Shown in pieces: positions 1 to 8,861 of a DNA stretch of 61,857 bases. The notes beneath the pieces are model-generated. The model was not told the origin of the DNA. It searched no databases and saw only the letters and a list, made by a program, of their open reading frames with translations. The position numbers and the translations under genes are program-made. The stretch spans positions 1 through 61,857 of the forward strand of contig NZ_JAANAS010000035.1 in NCBI RefSeq assembly GCF_011089875.1, given 5' to 3'. This stretch comes from Psychroflexus maritimus. GTDB taxonomy: Bacteria > Bacteroidota > Bacteroidia > Flavobacteriales > Flavobacteriaceae. Numbering within the stretch: the first letter of the stretch is position 1; the number at the start of each line of letters is the position of its first letter.

Positions 1-3000
1 AGAATTCAAAATAATGAAAATCCTGATTGCTATGAAGTTGCTCAGTTTGATTTAATTCTATACGAAAGTATTAATTTTGAAGGTATTCAAGATTTAAATC
101 AATGTGGTGATTTTACTTTCAATCAGAATTTTAACTTAAACACAAATACCTTAAATATTTTTGATTTTAATGATGAAGATGAAATAGATAGCATAACCTA
201 TCATTTGACTGAACAAGAAGCTATAAATAACCAGAATCCTTTAAATGATCTCGTTAATTACTCGCTACCCATCGGCATTGATCAACAAACAATTTTTGTT
301 CGAGTTCAATTAATTGGGGAAGAAGAAGAATGTATCAATTTATCCTCCTTTGAACTTAGACTATTTAATGTTGAAATTGCTAACCCACTGCCCGACTTGG
401 TAGAATGTATAACTGATGGTAGTGAAACCTTTACTTTTGATTTAACCCAACAAAATGGATTAATCTTAGGTGGCAATCAAGAAACTGTAGATTATTCAAT
501 TGCTTATTTTACCTCTGAAGAAGACGCAAATAACGGAGTTAATCCTATCGCAGAACCTTCTGAGTATGAAGCGGAAGACGAAAGTATTTGGGTTAGAATT
601 GACAACCCAACGGCTTTAGATTTTGACCAAGAATGTTTTGAAATAGACCAATTTACTATTGAAGCTGTTCAACCAGCTACTGTTAACTTGGACTTAGACC
701 CATTGGAAGAGTGTGATACCAATAACGATAACTTCTCAAGTGAATTTGATTTAGATGCGCTAATTCCAATTATTAATTTCTTAGACTTAGAAGTAGAAAT
801 TAGCTTCCATTTAACTGAAGAAGATGCAGCCTCAGGCAATTCACCACTTGCCTCTCCTTTTCAAAATGTTACTGATGACGTACAAACCATTTGGGTGAGA
901 ATAGAAGATGCTGAGTCCGGATGTACTCAATTTACCACCGTAGAATTAATAACTTATGATACGCCTCAAACTCAAGAAGTAAGTGTTCTTGAAGCTTGTG
1001 CCATAAGTGATACTAATTTTGCGCAGGTTTTTGATATTACTGAAGCTGAAGAACAACTTTTAATGAATGTTACAGACTCTGATAATATAAATATTGATTA
1101 TTACATCAATGAAGATTCCGCAATCAATGAAACAACTGCAAACCTAATTAACAATCCTGATTCGTATTTAAGTCAAACCAACCAAGATAATTTAGAGCAA
1201 ACGGTTTATGTGAGAGTTACTAATTCAGAAAGTCCTATTGATTGTTTTAGCCTTGAAGCCATCACTTTGCGTGTAAATCCTTTACCCGATTTCACCCCTC
1301 CTACCCTCCTAGCGGTTTGTAAAGATGATACTTCTGGGGTGAGTGGTCAGTTTGCGAGTTTTGACCTGAATTCAAAAATTCCAGAAATCACCAATAACAA
1401 TGCTAATTTAGAAGTCAGCTTTTATTTAAACGAAGATGAATTTGAAGCTGGAAATACTATTGAAAATCCTGAAGACTATACCAATACGGTTAATCCACAA
1501 AGTGTTTTTGTCGCCATTGAATCGGCTCAAACAGCTTGTTCTACAACTACAAACTTAACTTTAGTAGTTAGCCCTAACCCTACTATACCAGAACCAGAAC
1601 CCCTTGTGGAATGTGATCCAGGCGATAATGGTTTTGCACAATTTGATTTAGCTGCTGCAATAGAAGATATTTTAGCTAATGAAGTTGAAGCTGAAATCAG
1701 TTTCCACGAAACCGAACAACAAGCCATCAACAACACCAACCCAATACCTATTTTTGATGATGCGGGTAACAGCGTCTTGTTCGAAAATGAAAATCCATTT
1801 ACCCAAACTTTATTTGTACGGGCTTCAAATACTGGAAATTCAAATCAATTAGACACCAACTGTTTTGTGGTTAGACCTTTAGATTTAATTGTTGAACCAA
1901 GTCCAAGTGTAACTGACTTAGAGGATATAGTGTCTTGTGATGATGATTCTCCAAATGGATTTACGGCATTTGATTTAACAGTAAACGAAGTTTTAATTCT
2001 TGGTGAACAGAATCCAAGCGAAGTTGAAATTACTTACCATCTGACCGCAGCAGATGCCGAAGCAGGAGTTCAGCAAATTGCAGTCCCACAGAACTTTACC
2101 AACTTCACTAACCCACAAGAAATTTTTGTACGCATTGAGTCGGTTGAGGGTAGATGTAGCCCGCTTGAAAATAATAGTTTCACCATCAGCGTGGAACCTA
2201 GACCTAATATTGAATTAACGGCTAGCTACGAATATGTATGTGCCGATCCAAGTGATGCACAAGAGCAAGACAACGAAGTAGCTACTTTCGATTTAACACA
2301 AAAAGATGAGGAAATTAACCCTGACTTTGGAGACCCAACTACCGAAGTAAGGTATTACGCAAGCGAAGAAGATTACTTGGCGGGCAACTTTATCAATGAC
2401 CCTACTTCTTTCCAAAATACTGAAAACCCCCAACTCTTAATTGCAGATGTAGTTGATTTAACAAACGGATGTGCTTCATTTACATTTGTAGAGTTTGAAT
2501 TTCATGTTCATCCATTGCCTCTAGCAGCTATTGGTAATATGGATGGAGCCTCTATTTGTGTGGATCCATTAACTGGTGAATTAACAGACCCTGATAATTT
2601 ACCCATTTTAGATACCGGCTTAGATGATGTAGATTATGAGTTTGTTTGGTTTTTAGATGGTGAAGAATTAAATGATGAAACAAGCAGTTCTTTAATAGCT
2701 TTTATGCCAGGACTTTATGAAGTTGAAGTTACAGATACTGCCTACAGTTTAAAAACAGATTGTTTTAAAACCTCGCAAGCAGAAATAATTGAAAGCTCTG
2801 CACCGCTTTTTGAAGTTAATGCATTAAGTTCTCCGTTTGATGGAGACCATACTATAGAAATTGTGAATATTCAAGGTTCAGGAGATTATGAGTTTGCTGT
2901 AGATGGTGGGGCTTGGATACCTCAAAACAACCAAGAACAAATTATTGTTTCAGGACTTGAAATTGGTCAAATAAGCGTTATTGGTAGAGACAGAAATGGA

Positions 3001-3303
3001 TGTGGAGAAGAAATAAGAAATGTAAACTTAATTGATTATCCTAAATTCTTCACTCCAAATAATGATGGATTCAACGATACCTGGAATGTGGTTGGATTAG
3101 AAAATCAACCTGAAGCCAATATTTACATTTTTGACCGTTACGGCAAGTTATTAAAACAAATCAAACCATCTGGCGAAGGCTGGGACGGAACATACAACGG
3201 AAAACCTATGACTAGCAATGATTATTGGTTCAAAGTAGAATACATTAGTCCTAGAACAGGTAATAAAAACACTTTTAAATCTAATTTTACTTTAAAAAGG
3301 TAA
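1..3303 (+). CDS. Large secreted repeat protein with T9SS type B (gliding-associated) C-terminal domain, 5' end outside window
   Basis: The reading frame is open from base 1, so only the last ~1100 codons are present and the start and signal peptide lie upstream. The visible part is about eight degenerate repeats of 90-110 residues. Each has a Cys-containing segment near its start, then FDL, then a strand like 'EISFHLTEEDA', an 'NPI..P..Y' stretch, 'Q.I.VRIE' and a closing Cys. From about codon 1013 comes the conserved type B sorting domain: 'FTPNNDGFNDTWNV', 'IFDRYGKLLKQI' and 'GWDGTYNGKPM'. In the Bacteroidota this domain directs export through the type IX secretion system to the cell surface. 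The sequence is very acidic and has few lysines, as in many secreted marine proteins. Its ligand is not visible; an adhesin-like surface role is inferred. A strong terminator follows the stop codon. Confidence 0.88.
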   Translation, partial: RIQNNENPDCYEVAQFDLILYESINFEGIQDLNQCGDFTFNQNFNLNTNTLNIFDFNDEDEIDSITYHLTEQEAINNQNPLNDLVNYSLPIGIDQQTIFVRVQLIGEEEECINLSSFELRLFNVEIANPLPDLVECITDGSETFTFDLTQQNGLILGGNQETVDYSIAYFTSEEDANNGVNPIAEPSEYEAEDESIWVRIDNPTALDFDQECFEIDQFTIEAVQPATVNLDLDPLEECDTNNDNFSSEFDLDALIPIINFLDLEVEISFHLTEEDAASGNSPLASPFQNVTDDVQTIWVRIEDAESGCTQFTTVELITYDTPQTQEVSVLEACAISDTNFAQVFDITEAEEQLLMNVTDSDNINIDYYINEDSAINETTANLINNPDSYLSQTNQDNLEQTVYVRVTNSESPIDCFSLEAITLRVNPLPDFTPPTLLAVCKDDTSGVSGQFASFDLNSKIPEITNNNANLEVSFYLNEDEFEAGNTIENPEDYTNTVNPQSVFVAIESAQTACSTTTNLTLVVSPNPTIPEPEPLVECDPGDNGFAQFDLAAAIEDILANEVEAEISFHETEQQAINNTNPIPIFDDAGNSVLFENENPFTQTLFVRASNTGNSNQLDTNCFVVRPLDLIVEPSPSVTDLEDIVSCDDDSPNGFTAFDLTVNEVLILGEQNPSEVEITYHLTAADAEAGVQQIAVPQNFTNFTNPQEIFVRIESVEGRCSPLENNSFTISVEPRPNIELTASYEYVCADPSDAQEQDNEVATFDLTQKDEEINPDFGDPTTEVRYYASEEDYLAGNFINDPTSFQNTENPQLLIADVVDLTNGCASFTFVEFEFHVHPLPLAAIGNMDGASICVDPLTGELTDPDNLPILDTGLDDVDYEFVWFLDGEELNDETSSSLIAFMPGLYEVEVTDTAYSLKTDCFKTSQAEIIESSAPLFEVNALSSPFDGDHTIEIVNIQGSGDYEFAVDGGAWIPQNNQEQIIVSGLEIGQISVIGRDRNGCGEEIRNVNLIDYPKFFTPNNDGFNDTWNVVGLENQPEANIYIFDRYGKLLKQIKPSGEGWDGTYNGKPMTSNDYWFKVEYISPRTGNKNTFKSNFTLKR

Positions 3304-3317
3304 AGTTTAAACCTGAT

Positions 3318-3360
3318 TGCTTTATACTTTTTTTCGAATTTTCAAAAAAAGTATAAAGCA
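3318..3360 (+). terminator. Intrinsic terminator after the T9SS repeat protein
   Basis: A perfect 17-bp inverted repeat (3318-3334 with 3344-3360) encloses a 9-nt loop. The left arm ends in seven T and the right arm begins with seven A, so the hairpin could stop transcription in either direction. It begins 15 bp after the stop codon. Confidence 0.8.
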
Positions 3361-3518
3361 TTTCTAGTAGAAATAAGCACTTCAAAGAAGAAGAATGAAT
3401 GAATGAATTATCAGTATTATTAGATAACTAAACCTGTTTAGAGATAAGAGCTGTATTATACCACTTATCAATTGAAATCACCGCAATAAAACACCCTTTT
3501 TCCCTTTGTCCTTCATTA

Positions 3519-3644
3519 TAAAAAGAAACCATAGCTACAGCTATGCTTGATTTTTCTAATTTACATTAAGAAAAAAATCTTTCTCGAAACGGTCGGGACA
3601 GGCTATTTTCTTTTACAGTAATTTCAAATAACAACTGGTATTAA
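3519..3644. repeat. Dispersed intergenic repeat, copy A
   Basis: About 126 bp that recur without gaps and in the same orientation at 31594-31719, with roughly 85-90% identity by eye. Shared landmarks are 'gctatgcttgatttttctaa', 'ctcgaaacggtcggg' and 'caggctattttcttttaca'. Neither copy has a reading frame or terminal repeats that I can see. It sits in the ~590-bp stretch between the T9SS gene and accA. The rest of that stretch holds only a terminator at its left end and the accA promoter at its right end. Confidence 0.8.
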
Positions 3645-3856
3645 TTGAAAAAACTTACTGTTTAAAAGCTACTCTATTTTTATGTTATAAGATTTTGAAT
3701 TAATCAAAGCTTTCAAAAAAGGAAAACTTAAAAAGTGAACCTAAGTTAAGCTTATCTATAAAATTGATTCCAAAGATTTGTTTTTTGAATAGGAAAGAAG
3801 GAAAAAAATATTTAAAATAAAAACCTACTTTTTAATTCAACTTAAAATCTAACTTT

Positions 3857-3864
3857 TATATTTG
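3857..3864 (+). promoter_or_regulatory. Promoter -7 element of accA
   Basis: TATATTTG matches the Bacteroidota consensus TAnnTTTG and lies 32 bp before the accA start. No clear TTG -33 element was found at the usual distance. Confidence 0.6.
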
Positions 3865-3896
3865 TAAGTTCATTTGTAACAAACCCCTTTTAAAAA

Positions 3897-4850
3897 ATGG
3901 AGTATTTAGAGTTTGAATTACCATTAAAAGAACTGCAAGACCAATACAATAAAGCTTGTAAGTTAGGCGAAGATAATGATGTAGATGTGAGTGAAACTTG
4001 CCAGCAAATTAAAGATAAGCTAGAAGCTAAAAGGAAGGAAATATACACCCATTTAACCCCTTGGCAACGGGTGCAAATGTCTAGACACCCCAATCGTCCT
4101 TATACCATGGATTATATTAATGCCATTTGTGGTGACACCTTTTTGGAGTTACATGGCGATCGTAATTTTGGTGATGACAAAGCAATGGTGGGTGGTTTAG
4201 GTAAGATTGGCAACCAAAGCTATATGTTTATTGGTCAGCAAAAAGGCTATAACACAAAAACCAGGCAATACCGTAATTTTGGAATGGCGAGTCCTGAAGG
4301 CTACAGGAAAGCATTGCGGTTGATGAAGATGGCTGAAAAATTCGGTGTTCCTATTGTTACCTTAATCGACACCCCTGGTGCTTACCCAGGATTGGAAGCC
4401 GAAGAGCGAGGACAAGGAGAAGCTATTGCTAGAAACATCTACGAAATGGCTAAAGTAAAGGTGCCTATTATTACAATGATTATTGGCGAAGGAGCTAGCG
4501 GTGGAGCCCTAGGAATAGGGGTTGGTGATCGTGTATTCATGCTTGAAAACACTTGGTATTCGGTTATTTCACCAGAATCCTGTTCATCTATTTTATGGAG
4601 AAGCTGGGAGCAAAAACAAATTGCTGCTGACGCACTTAAGCTTACAGCTAAAGACATGAAAAAACAAAAACTAATTGATAAAATTATTAAGGAACCCGTT
4701 GGTGGCGCTCACGCCGACCGTCAAAAAACTTTTGACACCGTAAGCAAAACAATTGCTAAAACCTACGAAGAACTAAAAGCTCTTTCTCCTAAAGAACTTA
4801 TTAACCAACGTATGGACAAATTCACAGAAATGGGTGTATATAATGAATAA
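3897..4850 (+). CDS. accA: Acetyl-CoA carboxylase carboxyltransferase subunit alpha
   Basis: 317 residues, the usual length for AccA. With AccD it forms the carboxyltransferase half of acetyl-CoA carboxylase, moving CO2 from carboxybiotin to acetyl-CoA to give malonyl-CoA, the first committed step of fatty acid synthesis in the cytoplasm. The N-terminal ~70 residues are helical and charged. The crotonase-fold core carries the family signatures '[18 protein letters not shown]', '[15 protein letters not shown]', '[17 protein letters not shown]' and '[14 protein letters not shown]'. The ATG start directly follows an AT-rich leader and agrees with other family members. accD and the biotin carboxylase genes are not in the window. 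Nothing looks unusual. Confidence 0.97.
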   Translation: MEYLEFELPLKELQDQYNKACKLGEDNDVDVSETCQQIKDKLEAKRKEIYTHLTPWQRVQMSRHPNRPYTMDYINAICGDTFLELHGDRNFGDDKAMVGGLGKIGNQSYMFIGQQKGYNTKTRQYRNFGMASPEGYRKALRLMKMAEKFGVPIVTLIDTPGAYPGLEAEERGQGEAIARNIYEMAKVKVPIITMIIGEGASGGALGIGVGDRVFMLENTWYSVISPESCSSILWRSWEQKQIAADALKLTAKDMKKQKLIDKIIKEPVGGAHADRQKTFDTVSKTIAKTYEELKALSPKELINQRMDKFTEMGVYNE

Positions 4851-5024
4851 GCCCAAAGGCCATAAATTTAAATAAAAACTAATAAGAATAACTAAGTCTA
4901 GTCTATTTATTAATTTTAATCAACAGACTATAAACAAGTTATCAACATAATATAAACAAAATTTAAGTCAGAAATGTGAATAAGCCTAAAGGTGTTTTTA
5001 ACACAAATATCCAAGTCTTATTTA

Positions 5025-5032
5025 TACCTTCG
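5025..5032 (+). promoter_or_regulatory. Promoter -7 element of dnaB, start codon 5 nt away
   Basis: TACCTTCG is a one-base variant of TAnnTTTG. It ends only 5 nt before the dnaB ATG, so transcription from it would begin at or next to the start codon and give a leaderless or nearly leaderless mRNA. Confidence 0.5.
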
Positions 5033-5037
5033 CACGC

Positions 5038-6564
5038 ATGGAAAGTCAAAAATCTACATTAAAGAATACCCCAAATCAAGGCAATGTAATCAATCTTCAA
5101 AAAGGGAAAATACCCCCTCAAGCTGTTGATATTGAAGAAGTTGTTCTAGGCGCTATGATGATCGACAAAAAAGGCATTGATGAAGCCATTGATATTTTAA
5201 GCCCAGAAGCCTTCTATAAAGATGCGCATAAAAATATTTTTGAAGCCATACACTTTCTTTTTCAAGATGGTCAACCTATTGACTTGTTAACAGTTGCAGC
5301 ACAGCTTAAGAAAGAAAAAAAATTAGAATTAGTTGGTGGTGAATATTACCTGATTCAACTTACCCAAAAGGTCTCTAGTTCAGCTCATATTGAATTTCAT
5401 TGTAGAATCATTTTACAAAAATTTATACAACGAAGCCTCATTAAAATTTCTAACGAAATTATTGAAGAAGCTTACGATGAAGGAGCAGATGTTTTTGATT
5501 TACTTGACCATGCCGAATCCAAACTTTATGAAGTTACCCAAGGAAACATCAAAAAATCTTCAGAAACTGCTCAATCTTTGGTTACCCAAGCTTTAAAACA
5601 GATTGAAGAGATCTCAAATAAAGAAGGATTAAGTGGCATTCCCTCTGGATTTGACAAACTAGATGAATTAACTTCTGGCTGGCAACCTTCCGACTTAATT
5701 ATTGTTGCAGCCCGTCCAGGTATGGGTAAAACGGCACTTACCCTATCCATGGCAAGAAATATTTCAGTAGGACACAACATACCGGTGGCTTTCTTTTCGC
5801 TTGAAATGTCATCTGTGCAATTAATTACACGTCTTATCTCTTCTGAAACAGGCTTATCTTCAGAAAAACTTAGAACAGGTAATCTTGAAAAACACGAATG
5901 GGAACAACTTAATGTGAAAGTAAAAGCACTAGAGCAAGCCCCTCTTTATATTGACGATACCCCTTCCTTGTCTATTTTTGATTTAAGAGCAAAGGCAAGG
6001 CGACTATCTTCTCAGTTTGGAATTCAGTTGATTGTGATTGATTATTTGCAATTAATGACAGGTGGAGGAAGTAATAAATCTGGAAACAGAGAACAAGAAA
6101 TCTCTTCTATTTCAAGAAATTTAAAGGCTTTAGCTAAAGAACTAAATGTTCCTGTAATTGCCCTTTCACAGCTTTCAAGAGCAGTTGAAACAAGAGGTGG
6201 GACAAAAAGACCTCTTTTAAGCGATTTACGTGAATCTGGAGCTATTGAACAAGATGCCGATATTGTGTCTTTTATTTACCGACCAGAATATTACGACATC
6301 CAAGAATGGGATGATGAAGAAGGGAGTCCTACTGAAGGTCAAGGAGAGTTTATTGTGGCTAAACACAGAAATGGTGGCTTAGATAATATTCGACTTAAAT
6401 TTATTGGTCACCTAGGTAGATTTGATAACTTAGACACCTTTGATAATACATTTGAGATTGGATCTTCTATCAATGACGACGATTCGTCTCCATTTCCTGA
6501 TGCAAACGAAGTGTTTGGCGAACCCAATAAGCCTTCAGAAAATGACGATGAAGTTCCATTTTAA
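5038..6564 (+). CDS. dnaB: Replicative DNA helicase DnaB
   Basis: 508 residues. The hexameric ATP-driven helicase that unwinds DNA at the replication fork and contacts primase. A short variable N-terminus precedes the all-helical DnaB N domain (~25-130), which begins around 'PPQAVDIEEVVLGAMM', then a linker and the RecA-like motor (~190-465). Walker A is 'ARPGMGKT' near 224-231. Walker B is 'LIVIDYLQLM' near 331-340. 'LSQLSRAVETR' and 'LRESGAIEQDADIV' are the later helicase motifs. There is no intein. The acidic C-terminal tail (DDDSSPFPDANE...) is typical of Bacteroidota DnaB. A -7 element almost touches the start codon. Confidence 0.97.
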   Translation: MESQKSTLKNTPNQGNVINLQKGKIPPQAVDIEEVVLGAMMIDKKGIDEAIDILSPEAFYKDAHKNIFEAIHFLFQDGQPIDLLTVAAQLKKEKKLELVGGEYYLIQLTQKVSSSAHIEFHCRIILQKFIQRSLIKISNEIIEEAYDEGADVFDLLDHAESKLYEVTQGNIKKSSETAQSLVTQALKQIEEISNKEGLSGIPSGFDKLDELTSGWQPSDLIIVAARPGMGKTALTLSMARNISVGHNIPVAFFSLEMSSVQLITRLISSETGLSSEKLRTGNLEKHEWEQLNVKVKALEQAPLYIDDTPSLSIFDLRAKARRLSSQFGIQLIVIDYLQLMTGGGSNKSGNREQEISSISRNLKALAKELNVPVIALSQLSRAVETRGGTKRPLLSDLRESGAIEQDADIVSFIYRPEYYDIQEWDDEEGSPTEGQGEFIVAKHRNGGLDNIRLKFIGHLGRFDNLDTFDNTFEIGSSINDDDSSPFPDANEVFGEPNKPSENDDEVPF

Positions 6565-6643
6565 TCAATCTAAAGAAAAAAATTCAAAAATTCAAAAAAC
6601 TGAAGTAGCTTTTCTGGTTAAGTATGCTTAAATTAGCTTCAAA

Positions 6644-6651
6644 TATCTTCG
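6644..6651 (+). promoter_or_regulatory. Possible promoter -7 element abutting the sbcD start
   Basis: TATCTTCG (one mismatch to TAnnTTTG) ends one base before the sbcD ATG, closer than a transcript start would normally allow. It is either an extreme leaderless arrangement or a chance match, with transcription read through from dnaB. Confidence 0.3.
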
Positions 6652-6652
6652 T

Positions 6653-7861
6653 ATGAAAATACTTCACACAGCCGATTGGCATATAGGTAAAAAGCTTCAC
6701 AAACAAGATTTATTTTCAGATTTTGATTATTTTATTGATTGGTTAGTTAAGTGCATTCAAGAAAACAAAATTGACTTGGTTTTAGTTTCTGGAGATGTGT
6801 TTGATTTGGCCAATCCTTCGCATGAAGCAAAAACACAGTATTACCAAAGTTTACTCAAATTAAAATCACTAGGTATTCAACTGATTATTACCGGAGGAAA
6901 TCACGATTCACCTTCAATGCTCAACGCCCCAAAAAAACTACTTGCCGAAATGAATATCCATATAATTGGGGGCATGCCAGAAAATCCTATTGAAGCATTA
7001 ATTCCTATTACCGACCAAACAGGTAATGTAAAATTAGTGGTAGCTGCTGTTCCTTACCTAAGAAATACAGATATCCAACACCAAGAAATAGCCAAAAATT
7101 ACGAAGAACGATTAGAGCGCTTAAAACAAGGTATTAGCCTTCATTTTAATAACTTAGCTAAATTAGCTAAAGAAAAATACTCCTCTGTTCCTTGTATTGC
7201 TATGGGCCATTTATTTGCAAAAGGCGTATCAACTTCAGAAAGTGAACGCGATATCCAAATTGGTAATCAAGCTGGCATTGAAGCTAGTCAATTTGGCGAC
7301 TATTTTAATTATATTGCTTTAGGACATATTCATCAACCACAACAAGTAAAGTCAAACACCCCTATTTATTACAGCGGCTCTCCCATTCAACTTTCTTTTA
7401 GTGAGAGGAAAGACCAAAAACGTGTATTGATGTTAGACACTAAACAAGGCTTTCAACCTATTTCAATACCAATACCTTCATTTAGAAAATTAATTAAAAT
7501 TAAGGGTAGTTTTGAAAGCGTTAAAAACCAGCTTAAAACCTTACCCGAACCTTCAAAACTAAAAAATTTAATAGAAATTGAACTTACTGAAAAAGCTTAT
7601 CAACCTTCGCTTACTTTTAAATTAAACGAATTAATTGAAGGTTTTAATGAACCAAAATTTGAAATTGTAAAGCATCGCATTTATTTTGAGGAAGTACAAA
7701 ACCAACTTGGAGATACAGAAGCTAAAAGCCAGCAGTTAGAAGAATTACAAGCTAAAGAAGTTTTTGATAAAAAATTAAATGAAGTAAAAATTGGAGTAAA
7801 AGAAAGAAAATTGGTTGAACTTGCGTTTACCGAGTTGTTAAATGAAATTGAAGAAAGTTAA
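6653..7861 (+). CDS. sbcD: Exonuclease subunit SbcD (Mre11-like)
   Basis: 402 residues, the usual length. SbcD is the Mn-dependent nuclease subunit that, with the ATPase SbcC, opens hairpins and degrades double-strand ends. The calcineurin-like phosphoesterase motifs are all present: 'TADWHIGK' (Asp8, His10), 'GDVFD' (~47), 'GGNHDSPS' (~81-88), 'GHLFAKG' and 'ALGHIHQPQ' (~221-229). The C-terminal half is the capping domain. The start is secure because the first residues are the catalytic motif. No sbcC follows: the next gene is an unrelated lipoprotein. SbcC must therefore be encoded elsewhere, or this copy works alone. Confidence 0.93.
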   Translation: MKILHTADWHIGKKLHKQDLFSDFDYFIDWLVKCIQENKIDLVLVSGDVFDLANPSHEAKTQYYQSLLKLKSLGIQLIITGGNHDSPSMLNAPKKLLAEMNIHIIGGMPENPIEALIPITDQTGNVKLVVAAVPYLRNTDIQHQEIAKNYEERLERLKQGISLHFNNLAKLAKEKYSSVPCIAMGHLFAKGVSTSESERDIQIGNQAGIEASQFGDYFNYIALGHIHQPQQVKSNTPIYYSGSPIQLSFSERKDQKRVLMLDTKQGFQPISIPIPSFRKLIKIKGSFESVKNQLKTLPEPSKLKNLIEIELTEKAYQPSLTFKLNELIEGFNEPKFEIVKHRIYFEEVQNQLGDTEAKSQQLEELQAKEVFDKKLNEVKIGVKERKLVELAFTELLNEIEES

Positions 7862-7951
7862 GTTGAATAATAGCAACTAATTCAACTTAGTAGATAGAAC
7901 AATTGCTAACAAAATTTATTTACCTATTTTTACCACAGAAAATATAAGGCA

Positions 7952-8776
7952 ATGAACCAAAAATCTTTATACAACTATTTCATTTTATGCTTAATCCTTC
8001 TGCTTACAACTAGTGGGTGCAAAGAACAAGCAAACAACGAAAAGAAAGAAAAAGAATCGCAGCACAGTGAGATTGTTAAAAGGAAATCTAGTGAGCAAAG
8101 GTATGCTAATCATGTTGCTGAAATACACAAAACTTTACTTTATAAAGAAGAAGCCTTTGTAGGTTTTGAGTTAGACATACAACTTCCTGATTTTCAAGAC
8201 CAAGTAAAAATAATAAAAGCCACGAATTATTCTGAAATTCAATTTTCGAGTAAAAAATACGGAGATTTATTTTACATGGGGAATGAATTTTTTAGTGCAA
8301 ATGAAGTTTCAATAAAAGCCAAAGAAGCAAAAGTCTATTTAGATATGGCTTTTATTTTTGGTGCTTTTAGTCAGATTTTTAACGAAGAAAACAACTATCT
8401 AGAAAAACAAGAAAAAGAAGCTTTAGCTACTAATTTTAAAGTTTTAACCATCAATCAAATCAATTCAGACTTTCAATACGCCCCCAATGAAGTAAAAAGC
8501 TGGACCGATGCTAGAACAGATATGCTCAAGGCAATTGAAATGAGTTTTAGCCTTACTGAAAAACAACAATTAGTCTATTTTAATCGATACATTACTGTAA
8601 ACAGAATACCTGTTTCTCTTACCTGGAATTTTTTCGACACCAATAAAACAGAAAATCTAGACCAGGCTATAGGTGAAGTTAAAATAGCTAGAATAAAGTA
8701 CTACAAAAAAGGAGAATATTCCATGAATTTTCCAGAAGAGTTGAATCAAATAGAATTAACTGAACTTGTTCAGTAA
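7952..8776 (+). CDS. Lipoprotein of unknown function
   Basis: 274 residues. A signal peptide with a run of Leu/Ile ends in the lipobox 'LLTTSGC' (Cys23), so the mature protein is lipid-anchored in the envelope. A Lys/Glu-rich linker (~25-50) leads to a mixed alpha/beta domain with no motif I recognise. It stands between sbcD and thrS on the same strand with 90 bp upstream, and thrS has its own promoter, so it is probably a single transcription unit. I do not recognise a family. Confidence 0.7.
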   Translation: MNQKSLYNYFILCLILLLTTSGCKEQANNEKKEKESQHSEIVKRKSSEQRYANHVAEIHKTLLYKEEAFVGFELDIQLPDFQDQVKIIKATNYSEIQFSSKKYGDLFYMGNEFFSANEVSIKAKEAKVYLDMAFIFGAFSQIFNEENNYLEKQEKEALATNFKVLTINQINSDFQYAPNEVKSWTDARTDMLKAIEMSFSLTEKQQLVYFNRYITVNRIPVSLTWNFFDTNKTENLDQAIGEVKIARIKYYKKGEYSMNFPEELNQIELTELVQ

Positions 8777-8823
8777 TATAAAAATCGTGCACCATTTGAA
8801 GTAGCTAGGTTAAAATATATGAG

Positions 8824-8831
8824 TACCTTTG
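8824..8831 (+). promoter_or_regulatory. Promoter -7 element of the thrS operon
   Basis: TACCTTTG is a perfect TAnnTTTG element 30 bp before the ATG at 8862. It overlaps an in-frame TTG at 8829, which therefore cannot be the start of a transcript made from here. This decides the thrS start. Confidence 0.7.
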
Positions 8832-8861
8832 CCAAAATTTTTTTTCAATAGCAATTTACCT

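Noticed and set aside
7859-7889. taagttgaat/attcaactta hairpin after sbcD as a terminator
   Set aside because: The stem is AT-rich, the loop is 11 nt and no T run follows.
8829-8861. TTG start giving ThrS an 11-residue extension
   Set aside because: It overlaps a perfect promoter -7 element, and the family begins at the ATG at 8862.
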